Shown here one piece after another: positions 44,177 to 53,680 of a DNA stretch of 64,000 bases (position 1 is its first letter; every line of letters starts with the position of its first letter). Made by a program: the position numbers and the translations under genes. The DNA comes from Pseudomonas sp. VD-NE ins (GTDB taxonomy: Bacteria; Pseudomonadota; Gammaproteobacteria; Pseudomonadales; Pseudomonadaceae): assembly GCF_031882575.1 (NCBI RefSeq), contig NZ_CP134772.1, positions 266,001-330,000 of the forward strand, written 5' to 3'. A model generated the notes under the pieces. It had not been told where the DNA came from and searched no databases. It worked only from the letters and a program-made list of their open reading frames with translations.

Positions 44177-44853
44177 AGGCGCCCGACTTGGTTGATGTGC
44201 CATGGCCGCGAGCCTACCGGATCGTCAACAGCAGCTTCCCGCCGCTTGCGTTGTTCGAAGACGTGCTCGATCCCGAAGACCTGGAAGTTGCCTACGCAAT
44301 TGAAGCGCTGACCAATGATCGTCTGATTGAACAGGCCGGGGTTCTCGCCCGAGTGCGACCCGAAGACCGACTCTCTGGCCCCGGTTCGACTCCGGTGATG
44401 GCTGCGTTTACCCACATCGGAAAACGCAGTCGTTTTTGCGATGGCACCTTCGGCGTTTACTACGCTGCGAGCAGTCAGGCTGCTGCCATCGCCGAGACGT
44501 GTTATCACCAGGAACGATTTCTTGCGGCGACTCAGGAAGCGGATCTTGAGTTGACCATGCGCACTTACGTTAATCGGGTGGTTAAACCGCTGCACGATAT
44601 CCGCCACGATCACCCCGAGCTGCACAATCCGGATCCGGAGGCTTACGGGCCGTCTCAGCTATTCGCCCGGCAATTGCGCGAAACTGAATCGTGGGGACTG
44701 CTCTACAACAGCGTTCGCCTGCCGGGCCACGAATGTGTCGCCGCGCTTCGGCCGCCGACGGTGTCGATTCCCAAGCAGGGCAAGCATCTGCGGTATGTGT
44801 GGAGTGCGAGTCAGCAGAAGATTTCGTTTGTGCTTGAGATCAGTCAGGTCTGA
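44173..44853 (+). CDS. RES-domain toxin (NAD+ phosphorylase type)
   Basis: 226 aa from a TTG at 44173 that overlaps the antitoxin stop (TTGA), with GGGG about 8 nt upstream. RES motif residues are visible: YRIVNSSFPP near residue 12 (Arg), RFCDGTFGVYYAASSQAAAIAET near 85 (Glu) and a Ser in the YNSVRLPG segment near residue 181. RES toxins degrade NAD+ by phosphorolysis. The weak start probably keeps toxin below antitoxin. The only complete TA pair of this patch. Confidence 0.88.
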   Translation: MKAPDLVDVPWPRAYRIVNSSFPPLALFEDVLDPEDLEVAYAIEALTNDRLIEQAGVLARVRPEDRLSGPGSTPVMAAFTHIGKRSRFCDGTFGVYYAASSQAAAIAETCYHQERFLAATQEADLELTMRTYVNRVVKPLHDIRHDHPELHNPDPEAYGPSQLFARQLRETESWGLLYNSVRLPGHECVAALRPPTVSIPKQGKHLRYVWSASQQKISFVLEISQV

Positions 44854-44858
44854 AACGC

Positions 44859-44886
44859 AAAAAGCCCTCGCATCGGCGAGGGCCTT
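44859..44886. terminator. Bidirectional terminator after the RES toxin
   Basis: AAAAAGCCCTCGC-ATCG-GCGAGGGCCTT, between the toxin and the convergent DUF3077-like gene. Confidence 0.85.
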
Positions 44887-44896
44887 ACACCGGTGT

Positions 44897-45178
44897 TTAC
44901 ATCAAGGGTTTGTCCGGCGGCGCATCCATCACTTTCACGACATCATCGATCAGCGCCTTGCTTAACTCCTGCAGATACTGCGAGGCATAAGCATGAAGGT
45001 CAGGATCGCGCGCGACTGAAGTGTCCGCAGTGAGCAGTCGTGAAATGTGAAGCAAGTGGGAGGCGTGGGAAAGGGCGGCGATTACCGGCACACCACGGTT
45101 GGTGCGGAACATCGCTTGATTGGATTGAAAGGAAAAGTGGGTAAGGCCGAGGGTTTTCAGATCTTGAGAATGGGTCAT
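44897..45178 (-). CDS. DUF3077-like small protein
   Basis: 93 aa. MFRTNRGVPVIAALSHASHLL in the centre and YASQYLQELSKALIDDVVK after it fit the Pseudomonas DUF3077 pattern (from memory). Cytoplasmic, helical, function unknown. It is preceded on its own strand by the same multi-hairpin element that precedes the 9042-9341 gene. Confidence 0.75.
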   Translation of the reverse strand: MTHSQDLKTLGLTHFSFQSNQAMFRTNRGVPVIAALSHASHLLHISRLLTADTSVARDPDLHAYASQYLQELSKALIDDVVKVMDAPPDKPLM

Positions 45179-45284
45179 TTCGCTTCACCTATCGTTCGAG
45201 AAGGGCGGCGTGAAGTGACCGGTGTTACTGACGGATCAATGGCATTCATTTGTGAACTCCCTGTATCAAATGAGAGCTGCCAAT

Positions 45285-45490
45285 TCGTTATCAGACGAAT
45301 GGGTGGCAGCTATGCGCGGGCTGATAAACCGGAGATACAGGAACCCGGCAGACCCGAAGGTCTCCCACGCACAGCCGCCATTGCACGGTAGTGCAGACAC
45401 AAAAAATGCGCCGGCAAACGTGAGTTGGGGCGCTGGTGCGCCTGTATCTTACCCGGGTTATCAGGCCCGGTCGCTGAATTGGCAGCGACG
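45285..45490 (-). ncRNA. Conserved multi-hairpin leader element, copy 2
   Basis: On the minus strand: a GTCGCTG/CAGCGAC hairpin (45470-45489), a CCGGG pair, a GGCGC/GCGCC hairpin, then AGACC-TTCG-GGTCT (45350-45363), GCCGGGTT, CTCCGGTTTATCA and a GCCACCCAT end. Block order and spacing match 9375-9575. A 99-codon frame runs through it but appears to be a by-product of the structure. Confidence 0.65.
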
Positions 45491-45652
45491 AACTGAACGG
45501 TAGCTTGAGGGAGAGCTGATGCACAATCGTGGCCAGTAGTGGCTTTGCGTGGCTTCTCGTTACAGCAAATTTCTCAGGCTTTCGCGCCATGCGTTTTGTC
45601 GGTCATGACTTGTACTTAGCCTTTTCTAAGCAACAAAACGAGGAGATCAGCG

Positions 45653-45838
45653 ATGGTCGATGAACTGGAGCAATTCCAGCAGGACTTACTGGAGTCTGTA
45701 CGTCAGATGAAGGCCGGTGAGGCAGCGCGGGTAACGCAGATGCTGCTCTCTACGGCGGAGGAACAAAGCGTCGAGGCCTCTATCACTCTTGGACTGGAAA
45801 ACCGGGTTGCCATTGACTCCGCCGGTTCAGTGAGCTGA
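45653..45838 (+). pseudogene. Truncated Xre-type antitoxin
   Basis: 61 aa. MVDELEQFQQDLLESVRQMKAGEAARVTQ is the usual N-terminus of HigA/NadS-like antitoxins, which normally continue into an HTH of some 60 more residues. Here the sequence diverges after residue 29 and stops at 61 with no HTH and no toxin partner. A GAGGAGA ribosome site 8 nt upstream is intact. Most likely a decayed antitoxin. Confidence 0.6.
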
Positions 45839-46089
45839 GAAACATGGCTGATGCAATTACACTTTTTTATGGGCACGCCATAATTATTGCCAGTTCATAA
45901 TTTGGCATAAAAGCGGAAATTCGGGTGTTTTGGGCAAAAGCCGTGCTTTGTGGGATAAGGGCGTCTGGCGATTAGACCGACGTGTGTGGAGGAGAGGCGC
46001 TATTTCTACTGAAGCAGAAACGCTGCCAAAAATATGACCACCCCAGAAACAACAAAGCCCCTGCATTTCTGCAGGGGCTTCGTTTTGTA
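45839..46089. other. Intergenic region before tRNA-Thr
   Basis: No gene recognised. A terminator at 46055-46086 serves the minus-strand tRNA. A weak TTATTGCCA/TGGCATAA repeat lies near 45885-45910. Confidence 0.5.
46055..46086 (-). terminator. Terminator after tRNA-Thr
   Basis: AAGCCCCTGC-ATTTCT-GCAGGGGCTT; on the minus strand it directly follows the tRNA 3' end and continues into a T-rich stretch. Confidence 0.85.
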
Positions 46090-46165
<76 letters not shown>

Positions 46166-46240
46166 GTGTGGGCGACGATTATAGCGATTGGGAAGATCCT
46201 GTAAACCCCTGAATTCAGACTATTTTTGCATTCGCTCGAA

Positions 46241-47077
46241 TCAAGCCCTGCGCAGCACATTTCGCAGCGTTTGCACCGCCTTCAATGTGCGGCTGTTTTG
46301 CAGGGCTGCCAGTTGCGCTTCGGCCTGTTCGGCGCGTTGCAGAGCGTTGGCCAGTTGTTGGGCGGTGTCGACTTCGCTGGCGCTGATCGGGTGGGCGAAG
46401 GCGTGGCCTTTGCACAGTTGGAAGTTGTCGAGGTTGCACGGTGGAATGTCGAAAGCCGGTTTGAGCTGCATGTATTCGTCGGCGAGGAACCAGGTGTTGA
46501 GGCCGTCGAAGAGGATCGCTTGGTAACCGGCGTCGGTGACCAGCGGTTCCCAGGTGTGGTCGCGTTCCCATGGGGTTTCGATGACGATGATCCAGGGACG
46601 GAAACGAGTGAAGTCCATGCCGCGCAAGACGCTTTCTTCGTGGCCTTCGACGTCGATCTTCAGAAAGTGGATCGGCCGATCGGCGGCATATTGTTCGCAG
46701 ATCGACGTCAGCGTACGGGCCTTCACGGTGAGGCTGCGCACGTCCATGCCTTGATTTTTGTGGTGCTGGGCGATCGCCGGATCGGCTGTGGACAGGCCGG
46801 TGTCGGGGATGGCGTAGAAGGTCATTTCGCCGGGCTGATCGCTGGCGATGCATTGCACGGTGGCGTCGCGGGGGCGTTGCTGGCAGAGGGCGTCGTGGTA
46901 GTCCTGCATCGGTTCGACGTTCACGCCTTGCCAGCCGTGGTCATAGAAGGCTTTGGTGACCGAGTCGTGATGTGGATCGTTGGCACCGACATCGATATAG
47001 AAGCCTTGCTCGACTTGCTTGAGGGCACGCCACAAGCGGACGTCTTCAAAATTCTGCGCATAAGAAATGAACGTCAC
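46241..47077 (-). CDS. FkbM-family methyltransferase
   Basis: 278 aa from the GTG at 47077 (AGGAAG 6 nt upstream). FYIDVGANDPHHDSVTKAFYDHGWQGVNVEP (in parts) is the FkbM SAM-binding start; HFLKIDVEGHEESVLRG is the second hallmark. A C-terminal coiled coil (ANALQRAEQAEAQLAALQNS) may tether it to a partner. Such enzymes methylate sugars or polyketides; often found by glycan genes, which are not here. Confidence 0.87.
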   Translation of the reverse strand: MTFISYAQNFEDVRLWRALKQVEQGFYIDVGANDPHHDSVTKAFYDHGWQGVNVEPMQDYHDALCQQRPRDATVQCIASDQPGEMTFYAIPDTGLSTADPAIAQHHKNQGMDVRSLTVKARTLTSICEQYAADRPIHFLKIDVEGHEESVLRGMDFTRFRPWIIVIETPWERDHTWEPLVTDAGYQAILFDGLNTWFLADEYMQLKPAFDIPPCNLDNFQLCKGHAFAHPISASEVDTAQQLANALQRAEQAEAQLAALQNSRTLKAVQTLRNVLRRA

Positions 47078-47422
47078 GGTCGCTTCCTGTCGGTCTGATT
47101 GTTCTTGTTTGGAGGTGCGCTGGCGGCACGCTGTGGACTTGTATAGCAAGGCTGGCGATGCGCCGCAATTGTTCGCTTCGAACCGGTGAATTTCGGCAGT
47201 TATGTCGTTTTGATTGGCGGCTTATGCACAACGGGCTGGCACGAAACCGTGCTTAGGCGGTTATTTGTGGACTCGTTCTCATCTTGTTTGCAAATCCCTG
47301 TTTTATTGGTTTTTTATCAATATGAACAAAAAATGACCAGTGCTGTTAAAAGCTCGAAACAGGCATGGATATTGGATCCACGAAGAATTCATCAACAGAG
47401 TTATCCACAGGTAGTCGATGTT
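47078..47422. other. AT-richer intergenic region
   Basis: No gene recognised. It is less GC-rich than its flanks and carries one perfect DnaA-box-like TTATCCACA at 47401-47409. A lone box does not make an origin. Confidence 0.5.
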
Positions 47423-48658
47423 TTATTCGCGTTCGGCTAACAGCAGCAGGTTACGTGGTGTGAGGGCTGTTTCGCAGAAGCTGCCGAGGCGTACGACGTA
47501 GCCCTGTTCGACGAGGAAAAGCGCCCGATCCAGATTCAGCCAAAGCTCCAATGGCCGCCGGAACAATCCGCGAAGCAATTCGAGGTTGCGAACTTCGGCC
47601 AACCGCTGCCAGCCGGCTGCTTCGAGTGCGGGCCAATCTGGCGCACCGATTGTGGATAACTCTTTGAGCGCAGCCAGATCTCGACAGTAATCGGCAAACG
47701 GTTTTTCCAGCCAGGCACTGGGCAGGGAGGGCGTCGGCAGGTATTCGTCGACACCGCGCACTTGCCGTTGTAGTAGGTCAAAGGCCAGACGACGGGCCAT
47801 CGAGGTGTCACGCTGACGTCGGACGCGAGCACCGGCGGTGACGGTTTCGCTCATCGGCAGTGCCAGATCTTCCACCGAGAGTTGTAGGAGCGATCTCGAA
47901 CCGGCCGAAGACAATGCATGATATTCGTCGCGACTGATGCGGTTGTAGCAGCAGGGCGCGATCGCCATTTGCTGGCAACCTGCAGCACTGGCCTGTTGCA
48001 TCAGCCGAACATGTAGATCGCCACACGCGTGGAGGGCGACGGGTGTGTGAGTCGCGCTCAGCACGGCAGAGGCATTCGCCGCCAGCACATCCTGTTCCAC
48101 GTGCAAAGCGTGCAACTGATGACGCTGACTCAACGCCTGCCCGCTGGCGACCAATAAAGGATCAAATTCAACGCAAGTCAGTTGCTGCCCCGACCCCAGC
48201 AAGCGCCGACCCAAGTGCCCCTTACCCGAGCACCAATCCAGCCAGTGCGTCGGCTGCGCGGCAAAGGACAAGCGACTGGCAAACGCCTCGATCTGCTGCC
48301 ATTTGCGCCCCGGCACATCGACATTCAGTCGATGGCCCGCAGCTTCCAATGGATGCCCCGGCAACTCACCAACAGCGCTCAGCTCAGCCGATAACGCCGC
48401 CAATGAAGCGAACGGCTCCGGCGCAGCGACAAGATCAGCAGGGGAGTTATGTGCGTTTTCCGCTTCTTCCAGCGACCGCCCGCGTAGCCACAAGGCCAGT
48501 TCCGGGTAGGAGGCTTCCCAGGCAAGCGAAAGATGAGTGAACGGTCGAGGTTTCCACAGCGCCTGATGCTCAATCAAAAAAGCATCCAGCGCTGTGAAGC
48601 GGGCGAGTAGGTCCTCGCCCGTCAGCACGTAGGAAGAATCAACGCCCTTGGCAGGCAT
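47423..48658 (-). CDS. SAM-dependent methyltransferase (GSTCD-like)
   Basis: 411 aa. HWLDWCSGKGHLGRRLL near residue 138 is the SAM motif I, followed by VEFDPLLVASGQAL and VALHACGDLHVRLM; APCCYNRIS is typical of the methyltransferase family related to GSTCD. Likely a small-molecule or nucleic acid methyltransferase. Its start overlaps the upstream ABC permease end by 20 bp. Confidence 0.8.
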   Translation of the reverse strand: MPAKGVDSSYVLTGEDLLARFTALDAFLIEHQALWKPRPFTHLSLAWEASYPELALWLRGRSLEEAENAHNSPADLVAAPEPFASLAALSAELSAVGELPGHPLEAAGHRLNVDVPGRKWQQIEAFASRLSFAAQPTHWLDWCSGKGHLGRRLLGSGQQLTCVEFDPLLVASGQALSQRHQLHALHVEQDVLAANASAVLSATHTPVALHACGDLHVRLMQQASAAGCQQMAIAPCCYNRISRDEYHALSSAGSRSLLQLSVEDLALPMSETVTAGARVRRQRDTSMARRLAFDLLQRQVRGVDEYLPTPSLPSAWLEKPFADYCRDLAALKELSTIGAPDWPALEAAGWQRLAEVRNLELLRGLFRRPLELWLNLDRALFLVEQGYVVRLGSFCETALTPRNLLLLAERE

Positions 48659-49328
48659 CGACGCGCAGCCAGCGCTCCAGCAGCTTGAAGCCGCGTACGA
48701 GAACGTAAGCCATCAGCAGATAGAACACGCCTGCCGCGAAGAAGATCTCCACCGGCAGATAGGTGCGAGCGATGATCGTGCGCGCCATGCCGGTCAGTTC
48801 CAGCAGAGTCACGGTGCTGGCCAGCGCGCTGGCCTTGAGCATCAGGATCACTTCGTTGCTGTAGGCCGGCAGGCCGATGCGCGCCGCACGCGGGAGGATG
48901 ATGTAGAACATCGCTTTGGGCTTGGACATGCCCAAGGCCCGCGCCGCTTCGATCTCGCCTGGCGGAATCGCCTGGATCGCACCGCGCAGGATCTCGGCGA
49001 TGTACGCCGCCGTGTGCAACGTCATGGTCACAGTCGCGCACCAGAACGGATCGCGCAGGTACGGCCACAACGCGCTTTCACGCACCGCGTCGAACTGCGC
49101 CAGGCCGTAATAAACCAGGAACAGCTGAACCAGCAGCGGCGTACCACGGAAAAAGAAGATGTAAGCGTAAGGCAGCGAACGCACGTACCACAGCTTCGAA
49201 GAACGGGCGATGCCCAGCGGAATCGCCAGCAGCAGGCCGGCAATCACGGCGATGGCCACCAGTTCCAGCGTGAGGGTCGCGCCCTGCGCCAGTTTCGGCA
49301 GCCATTTGATAATGACTTCCCAGTTCAT
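48639..49328 (-). CDS. ABC transporter permease (HisM/AotM type)
   Basis: 229 aa, five or six spans. EAA loop: EIEAARALGMSKPKAMFYIILP. Second permease of a polar/basic amino acid importer, last gene of the operon. The start shares a base with the upstream permease stop (TAATG). Confidence 0.92.
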   Translation of the reverse strand: MNWEVIIKWLPKLAQGATLTLELVAIAVIAGLLLAIPLGIARSSKLWYVRSLPYAYIFFFRGTPLLVQLFLVYYGLAQFDAVRESALWPYLRDPFWCATVTMTLHTAAYIAEILRGAIQAIPPGEIEAARALGMSKPKAMFYIILPRAARIGLPAYSNEVILMLKASALASTVTLLELTGMARTIIARTYLPVEIFFAAGVFYLLMAYVLVRGFKLLERWLRVDACQGR

Positions 49329-50020
49329 TAAGCGCTCCTCGCAAAGCCGCGAGCGGCGCGTTTTTCCAGGAAGTGCATGCCGGTCATGGCTAGCACGGTC
49401 AGGCCCAGGTACATGATCGCGGCGACCATATAGAAGGTGAACGGTTGTTTCGACACGGTTACGCCGATTTGCGCGTGACGCATGATTTCTTCCAGACCGA
49501 TCACCGAGACCAGCGCGGTGTCTTTCATCAGGATCATGAACAGATTGCCCAGACCGGGCAGGGCGATACGCCACATCTGCGGCATGATCAAGCGGGTGAA
49601 GATCCGCCATCTCGACAGGCCCAGGGCCTGGCCGGCCTCACGGTGGCCTTTGGGAATGGCGAGGATCGCACCACGGAACACTTCCGTGGCGTAGGCGCCG
49701 AAGCACAGTCCGAGGGCGATCACACCGGCGGCGAAGGCGTTGAGTTGCAGGTCGGGGTTGCCGAAGTACTCACCGAGGGCGCGCATCAGGTTGACCGTAC
49801 CGAAGTAGATCAACAGCACCCAGAGCAATTCCGGGACGCCGCGCACGAGGGTCGAATAGGTGCCGCCAAGCCATTGCAGCGGCTTGTACGGGGAAGTCTT
49901 GGCCAAGGCGCCGAGCAGGCCGAGCACCAGGCCCAGGCACAGGGCGGTGAGAGCCAGTTGGACGGTCATCAGCGCGCCGGCAGCGAGGGCCGGGCCGAAT
50001 CCGTAGAGGTCGATAATCAT
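49328..50020 (-). CDS. ABC transporter permease (HisQ/AotQ type)
   Basis: 230 aa. EAA loop: GHREAGQALGLSRWRIFTRLIMPQ. Forms the heterodimeric membrane channel with the next permease. Confidence 0.92.
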   Translation of the reverse strand: MIIDLYGFGPALAAGALMTVQLALTALCLGLVLGLLGALAKTSPYKPLQWLGGTYSTLVRGVPELLWVLLIYFGTVNLMRALGEYFGNPDLQLNAFAAGVIALGLCFGAYATEVFRGAILAIPKGHREAGQALGLSRWRIFTRLIMPQMWRIALPGLGNLFMILMKDTALVSVIGLEEIMRHAQIGVTVSKQPFTFYMVAAIMYLGLTVLAMTGMHFLEKRAARGFARSA

Positions 50021-50098
50021 GGAATTCTGTTCAAATTGCGGCAGGCAAAGTCGGGAGCCGGCGCCGTTCAATCACGGCGCCAGTCCCACAGGTCAGGA

Positions 50099-50848
50099 TC
50101 AGTAGATGCTGAACGGGAAGTACTTGTCGTTGATCTTCTTGTAGGTACCGTCGGCGACGATTTCCTTCAGCGCGGCGTTGAGTTTCTCGCGCAGGGGATC
50201 GCCTTTACGCACAGCGATGCCGATCTTGTCGCTTTCTACGACCGGGTCACCTTTGAACTCGTAGTTCTTGCCGGCGTCGCTTTTCAGCCAGTCATAGTTG
50301 GCGTACTTGTCGGCAAGGATCGCGTCGACACGACCGGAAGTCAGGTCGAGGTAGGCGTTTTCCTGAGTGTCATAGAGTTTGACGTCGACGTCTGTACCGT
50401 AGGTGTCATCCAGCCAGGTACCGGCCAGCGTGGCACGCTGCGTGCCAATGGACTTGCCCTTCAGCGAGTCCTTGTCGGTTTTGAAGTCGACGTTTTTCGG
50501 TGCGATGAACTGCAGCTTGTTCGAGTAGTACGGGTCGGTGAAATCGACCGCGCCTTTACGCTCTTCGGTGATCGACAGCGAGGAGATCAGGAAGTCGAAC
50601 TTCTTCGCGTTCAGGGCCGGGATGATGCCGTCCCAGTCGGAAGTGACTACGGTGCACTCGACTTTCATCTTCGCGCAGAGGGCGTCGCCGATGTCTTTGT
50701 CGAAGCCGACCACGTTGCCGCTGGCGTCTTTGTTGTTGAACGGCGGGTAGGCCGCTTCGATGCCCATCTTCAGGGTTTCAGCCATGGCACCGGCGCTGAA
50801 CGCGAGGGTTACGGCGGCGGCCAGGAAGACCTTCTTGAAATTCTGCAT
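50099..50848 (-). CDS. Periplasmic amino acid-binding protein (ArgT/HisJ type)
   Basis: 249 aa. Signal peptide MQNFKKVFLAAAVTLAFSAGAMA. MGIEAAYPPFNNKDASGNVVGFDKDI, DWDGIIPALNAKKFDFLISSLSIT (in parts) and GTQRATLAGTWLDD are typical of lysine/arginine/ornithine or histidine binders. Substrate class clear, exact one not. Confidence 0.9.
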   Translation of the reverse strand: MQNFKKVFLAAAVTLAFSAGAMAETLKMGIEAAYPPFNNKDASGNVVGFDKDIGDALCAKMKVECTVVTSDWDGIIPALNAKKFDFLISSLSITEERKGAVDFTDPYYSNKLQFIAPKNVDFKTDKDSLKGKSIGTQRATLAGTWLDDTYGTDVDVKLYDTQENAYLDLTSGRVDAILADKYANYDWLKSDAGKNYEFKGDPVVESDKIGIAVRKGDPLREKLNAALKEIVADGTYKKINDKYFPFSIY

Positions 50849-50861
50849 GCATGTTGCTCCG

Positions 50862-51635
50862 TTAGCGGTTGCTGGACATGAATTGTTTGCAGCGCGCCGA
50901 AAGCGGGTTTTCGAACACCTGCTGAGGCGATCCTTGCTCTTCTATAAGGCCTTGATGAAGGAACACCACTTCGCTGGAGACCTGACGGGCGAAACCCATT
51001 TCGTGGGTCACGAGCAGCATGGTGCGGCCTTCTTCAGCCAATGCGCGGATGACACTAAGTACTTCCTGAACCATTTCCGGGTCAAGCGCCGAGGTGGGTT
51101 CGTCGAACAGGATCACCTTCGGTTGCATCGCCAGCGTGCGGGCAATCGCCGCGCGCTGTTGCTGACCGCCGGACAATTGCGCCGGGTAGGCGTGGCGCTT
51201 GTCGGCGATGCCGACCTTTGCCAGCAGCGCTTCGGCGACTTCGATGGCTTCGGCCTTGCTCTGGCCGAGCACGCGGCGCGGCGCCTCGATGATGTTGTCG
51301 AGGATGCTCATGTGCGGCCACAGATTAAAGTTTTGAAACACAAAACCAATCTCGGAGCGCAGGCGGTTGATCTGTTTGCCATCGGCGGCAACCAGTTCAC
51401 CATTTTTGGCGGACTTGAGCTTGAGTTCTTCACCAGCCACCAGAATCTGGCCCTGATGTGGATTTTCCAGCAGGTTGATACAACGCAGGAACGTGGACTT
51501 GCCGGAACCGGAGGAACCGAGGATCGAGATCACATCGCCGTCGCGGGCGGTCAGCGAGATGCCTTTAAGCACCTCAAGCTGTCCGTAGCGTTTGTGCAAG
51601 TTGCGGATTTCAAGCGCGGGCGTGGCCTCAGCCAT
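50862..51635 (-). CDS. ABC transporter ATP-binding protein (HisP type)
   Basis: 257 aa. Walker A GSSGSGKSTFLRCI, signature LSGGQQQRAAIARTLA, Walker B VILFDEPTSALD, H-loop LLVTHEMGFA. First gene of the ATPase-binding protein-permease-permease operon. Confidence 0.94.
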   Translation of the reverse strand: MAEATPALEIRNLHKRYGQLEVLKGISLTARDGDVISILGSSGSGKSTFLRCINLLENPHQGQILVAGEELKLKSAKNGELVAADGKQINRLRSEIGFVFQNFNLWPHMSILDNIIEAPRRVLGQSKAEAIEVAEALLAKVGIADKRHAYPAQLSGGQQQRAAIARTLAMQPKVILFDEPTSALDPEMVQEVLSVIRALAEEGRTMLLVTHEMGFARQVSSEVVFLHQGLIEEQGSPQQVFENPLSARCKQFMSSNR

Positions 51636-52189
51636 GTGCGTTCCTCATATATGTTGCGCTCCAGCTGTTGGATGGCCGTCCTGGCGAGGCGGCCAAGCTA
51701 GCATAGCGTTTCAATGGCAGCCAACAGCGCTACGAGCGGTTAACGGGTGGCATGTGGCAGGTTGTCGCATCGGCACAGCAGACTGTCGCCCCATCAACAA
51801 CCGAACGGGTGTTTGATCGTGCAAACCCGTGGGTGTCGCGTAAAAAAAGGCGCGATGTTGCCAGCTTTGGCGGGGTGTTGGAAGCGCTATCCGGCCGAAC
51901 GTTCCTGATTCGCCCTTTTATTGTGCATCCCGCACTTTTTCAGTGTGTTTCTAGTGCGCGAATTCGTCTTGAAAGTGAGTCGCAGGGTAACGCTCTGGCG
52001 AATAGCCATTAATCTCAAGGACTTGCGATGACTGTCCGGTCTCGCGCAAAACCGCAGCCCAGAAGAGTTTGAAACATTTTGGCGCATTTATTGCGTGCAG
52101 AATCCGGAACGCCCCGTTGGTTTCTTTTTACGAGAAAGAAAATGCCAGACGGGCCGGACGCAATCGCTTTCCTTGCAAAGGTAGTTTCG
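51636..52189. other. Intergenic region between divergent transporter genes
   Basis: No gene recognised in 554 bp. It contains the promoter area of the ABC operon (minus) and of gabP (plus), including the sigma54-like site at 52079-52096. Frames here lack ribosome sites. Confidence 0.6.
52079..52096 (+). promoter_or_regulatory. Sigma54-like promoter upstream of gabP
   Basis: TTGGCGCATTTATTGCGT has the GG-N10-GC layout and fits TTGGCAC-N5-TTGC at nearly all positions, 94 bp before the permease start. Nitrogen control would fit a GABA permease; no enhancer site was identified. Confidence 0.5.
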
Positions 52190-53581
52190 ATGAGCAGTAC
52201 CCCAAGCTCCAATGGCCTCGAACAGGGGCTCAAACCGCGTCATGTGACCATGTTGTCGATCGCCGGTGTCATCGGCGCCGGTCTGTTCGTTGGCTCCGGC
52301 CACGCCATCGCTGCCGCCGGCCCTGCCGTGCTGCTGGCTTACGCCGCCGCCGGTACCCTGGTGGTGTTGGTGATGCGCATGCTCGGCGAAATGGCTGTTG
52401 CCTCGCCGGACACCGGTTCGTTTTCGACTTACGCCGACCGTGCCATCGGACATTGGGCCGGTTTCACCATCGGCTGGTTGTACTGGTGGTTCTGGGTCTT
52501 GGTGATTCCACTGGAAGCCAACGCCGCCGCAACCATTCTCCATGCATGGTTCCCAGATGTCGGCATCTGGGCGTTCGCGCTGATCATCACCATGTTGCTA
52601 ACCGTCACCAACCTGTTCAGCGTGAAGAATTACGGCGAGTTCGAATTCTGGTTCGCCCTGATCAAAGTCCTGGCGATCATCGGCTTTATCATCCTTGGCC
52701 TTGCGGCGATCTTCGGCTTCCTGCCGAACAGTCAGGTCAGCGGTGTTTCGCACCTGTTCGACAGCGGCGGCTTCCTGCCAAACGGTATGGGTGCGGTGCT
52801 GGGTGCAATCCTGACCACCATGTTCTCCTTCATGGGTACCGAGATCGTGACCATCGCGGCCGCGGAATCGAAGAACCCGGGCAAGCAGATCTCCAAGGCC
52901 ACCAATTCGGTGATCTGGCGGATCGGCCTGTTCTACCTCGTATCGATCTTCATCGTTGTGGCCCTGGTGCCTTGGAACGATCCTACGCTGGCCAACCTCG
53001 GTTCCTACCAGACTGTGCTTGAGCGTATGGGCATTCCTAACGCGAAAATGATCGTCGACATCGTGGTACTGGTCGCGGTGACCAGCTGCCTGAACTCGGC
53101 GCTGTACACCTCGTCGCGTATGCTCTTCTCCCTCGGCAAACGTGGCGATGCACCGGCCATGTCGACCCGTACCAACAGGAGCGGCACGCCTTACTGGGCG
53201 GTCATGCTGTCGACTGGCGCAGCATTCCTGTGCACCTTCGCCAACTACGTGGCCCCGGCGGCGGTGTTCGAATTCCTGCTGGCCAGCTCCGGCGCGATCG
53301 CACTGCTGGTGTACCTGGTGATCGCCTTCTCGCAACTGCGCATGCGTAAACAACGCATGGCGCGCGGCGAGAAAATCGTCTTCAGCATGTGGCTGTTCCC
53401 GGGCCTGACCTACGCGGTGATTATCTTCATCGTCGCGGCCCTGACCATCATGCTGTTCCAGGAAGCGCATCGTGTTGAGATCCTCGCGACTGGTTTGCTG
53501 AGTTTGATGGTGGTGGCTGCCGGTTTGCTGGTTGCCCGCCGTCGCAAGCTGGAAAAACGTGGTGCGGTGGTGTTGAACTGA
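52190..53581 (+). CDS. gabP: Amino acid permease, GABA permease type
   Basis: 463 aa, 12 spans. LKPRHVTMLSIAGVIGAGLFVGSG at the start is the APC-family signature; MGTEIVTIAAAESKNPGKQI near residue 222 is the GabP/AnsP type. It carries GABA or a related amino acid with protons. Symbol assigned by similarity to memory of GabP. Confidence 0.82.
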   Translation: MSSTPSSNGLEQGLKPRHVTMLSIAGVIGAGLFVGSGHAIAAAGPAVLLAYAAAGTLVVLVMRMLGEMAVASPDTGSFSTYADRAIGHWAGFTIGWLYWWFWVLVIPLEANAAATILHAWFPDVGIWAFALIITMLLTVTNLFSVKNYGEFEFWFALIKVLAIIGFIILGLAAIFGFLPNSQVSGVSHLFDSGGFLPNGMGAVLGAILTTMFSFMGTEIVTIAAAESKNPGKQISKATNSVIWRIGLFYLVSIFIVVALVPWNDPTLANLGSYQTVLERMGIPNAKMIVDIVVLVAVTSCLNSALYTSSRMLFSLGKRGDAPAMSTRTNRSGTPYWAVMLSTGAAFLCTFANYVAPAAVFEFLLASSGAIALLVYLVIAFSQLRMRKQRMARGEKIVFSMWLFPGLTYAVIIFIVAALTIMLFQEAHRVEILATGLLSLMVVAAGLLVARRRKLEKRGAVVLN

Positions 53582-53598
53582 TCCGTTACGCGTAACGC

Positions 53599-53637
53599 AA
53601 AACGGCCGCTGTCAGTAATGACGAGCGGCCGTTTTTG
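53599..53637 (+). terminator. Terminator after gabP
   Basis: AAAACGGCCGCT and AGCGGCCGTTTTT arms around a 14-nt loop. Confidence 0.9.
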
Positions 53638-53680
53638 TTTGTGCTACCGGTGGCGAAATATTCTGCGCTTCAGATCCGAA

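Noticed and set aside
45291..45590. 99-codon frame through the second structured element
   Set aside because: Its sequence follows the conserved hairpins, and the equivalent frame in copy 1 is broken up and differs; it is more likely RNA than protein.
47401..47409. DnaA-box-like TTATCCACA as an origin
   Set aside because: Single box, no cluster and no dnaA, parAB or AT-rich unwinding element.
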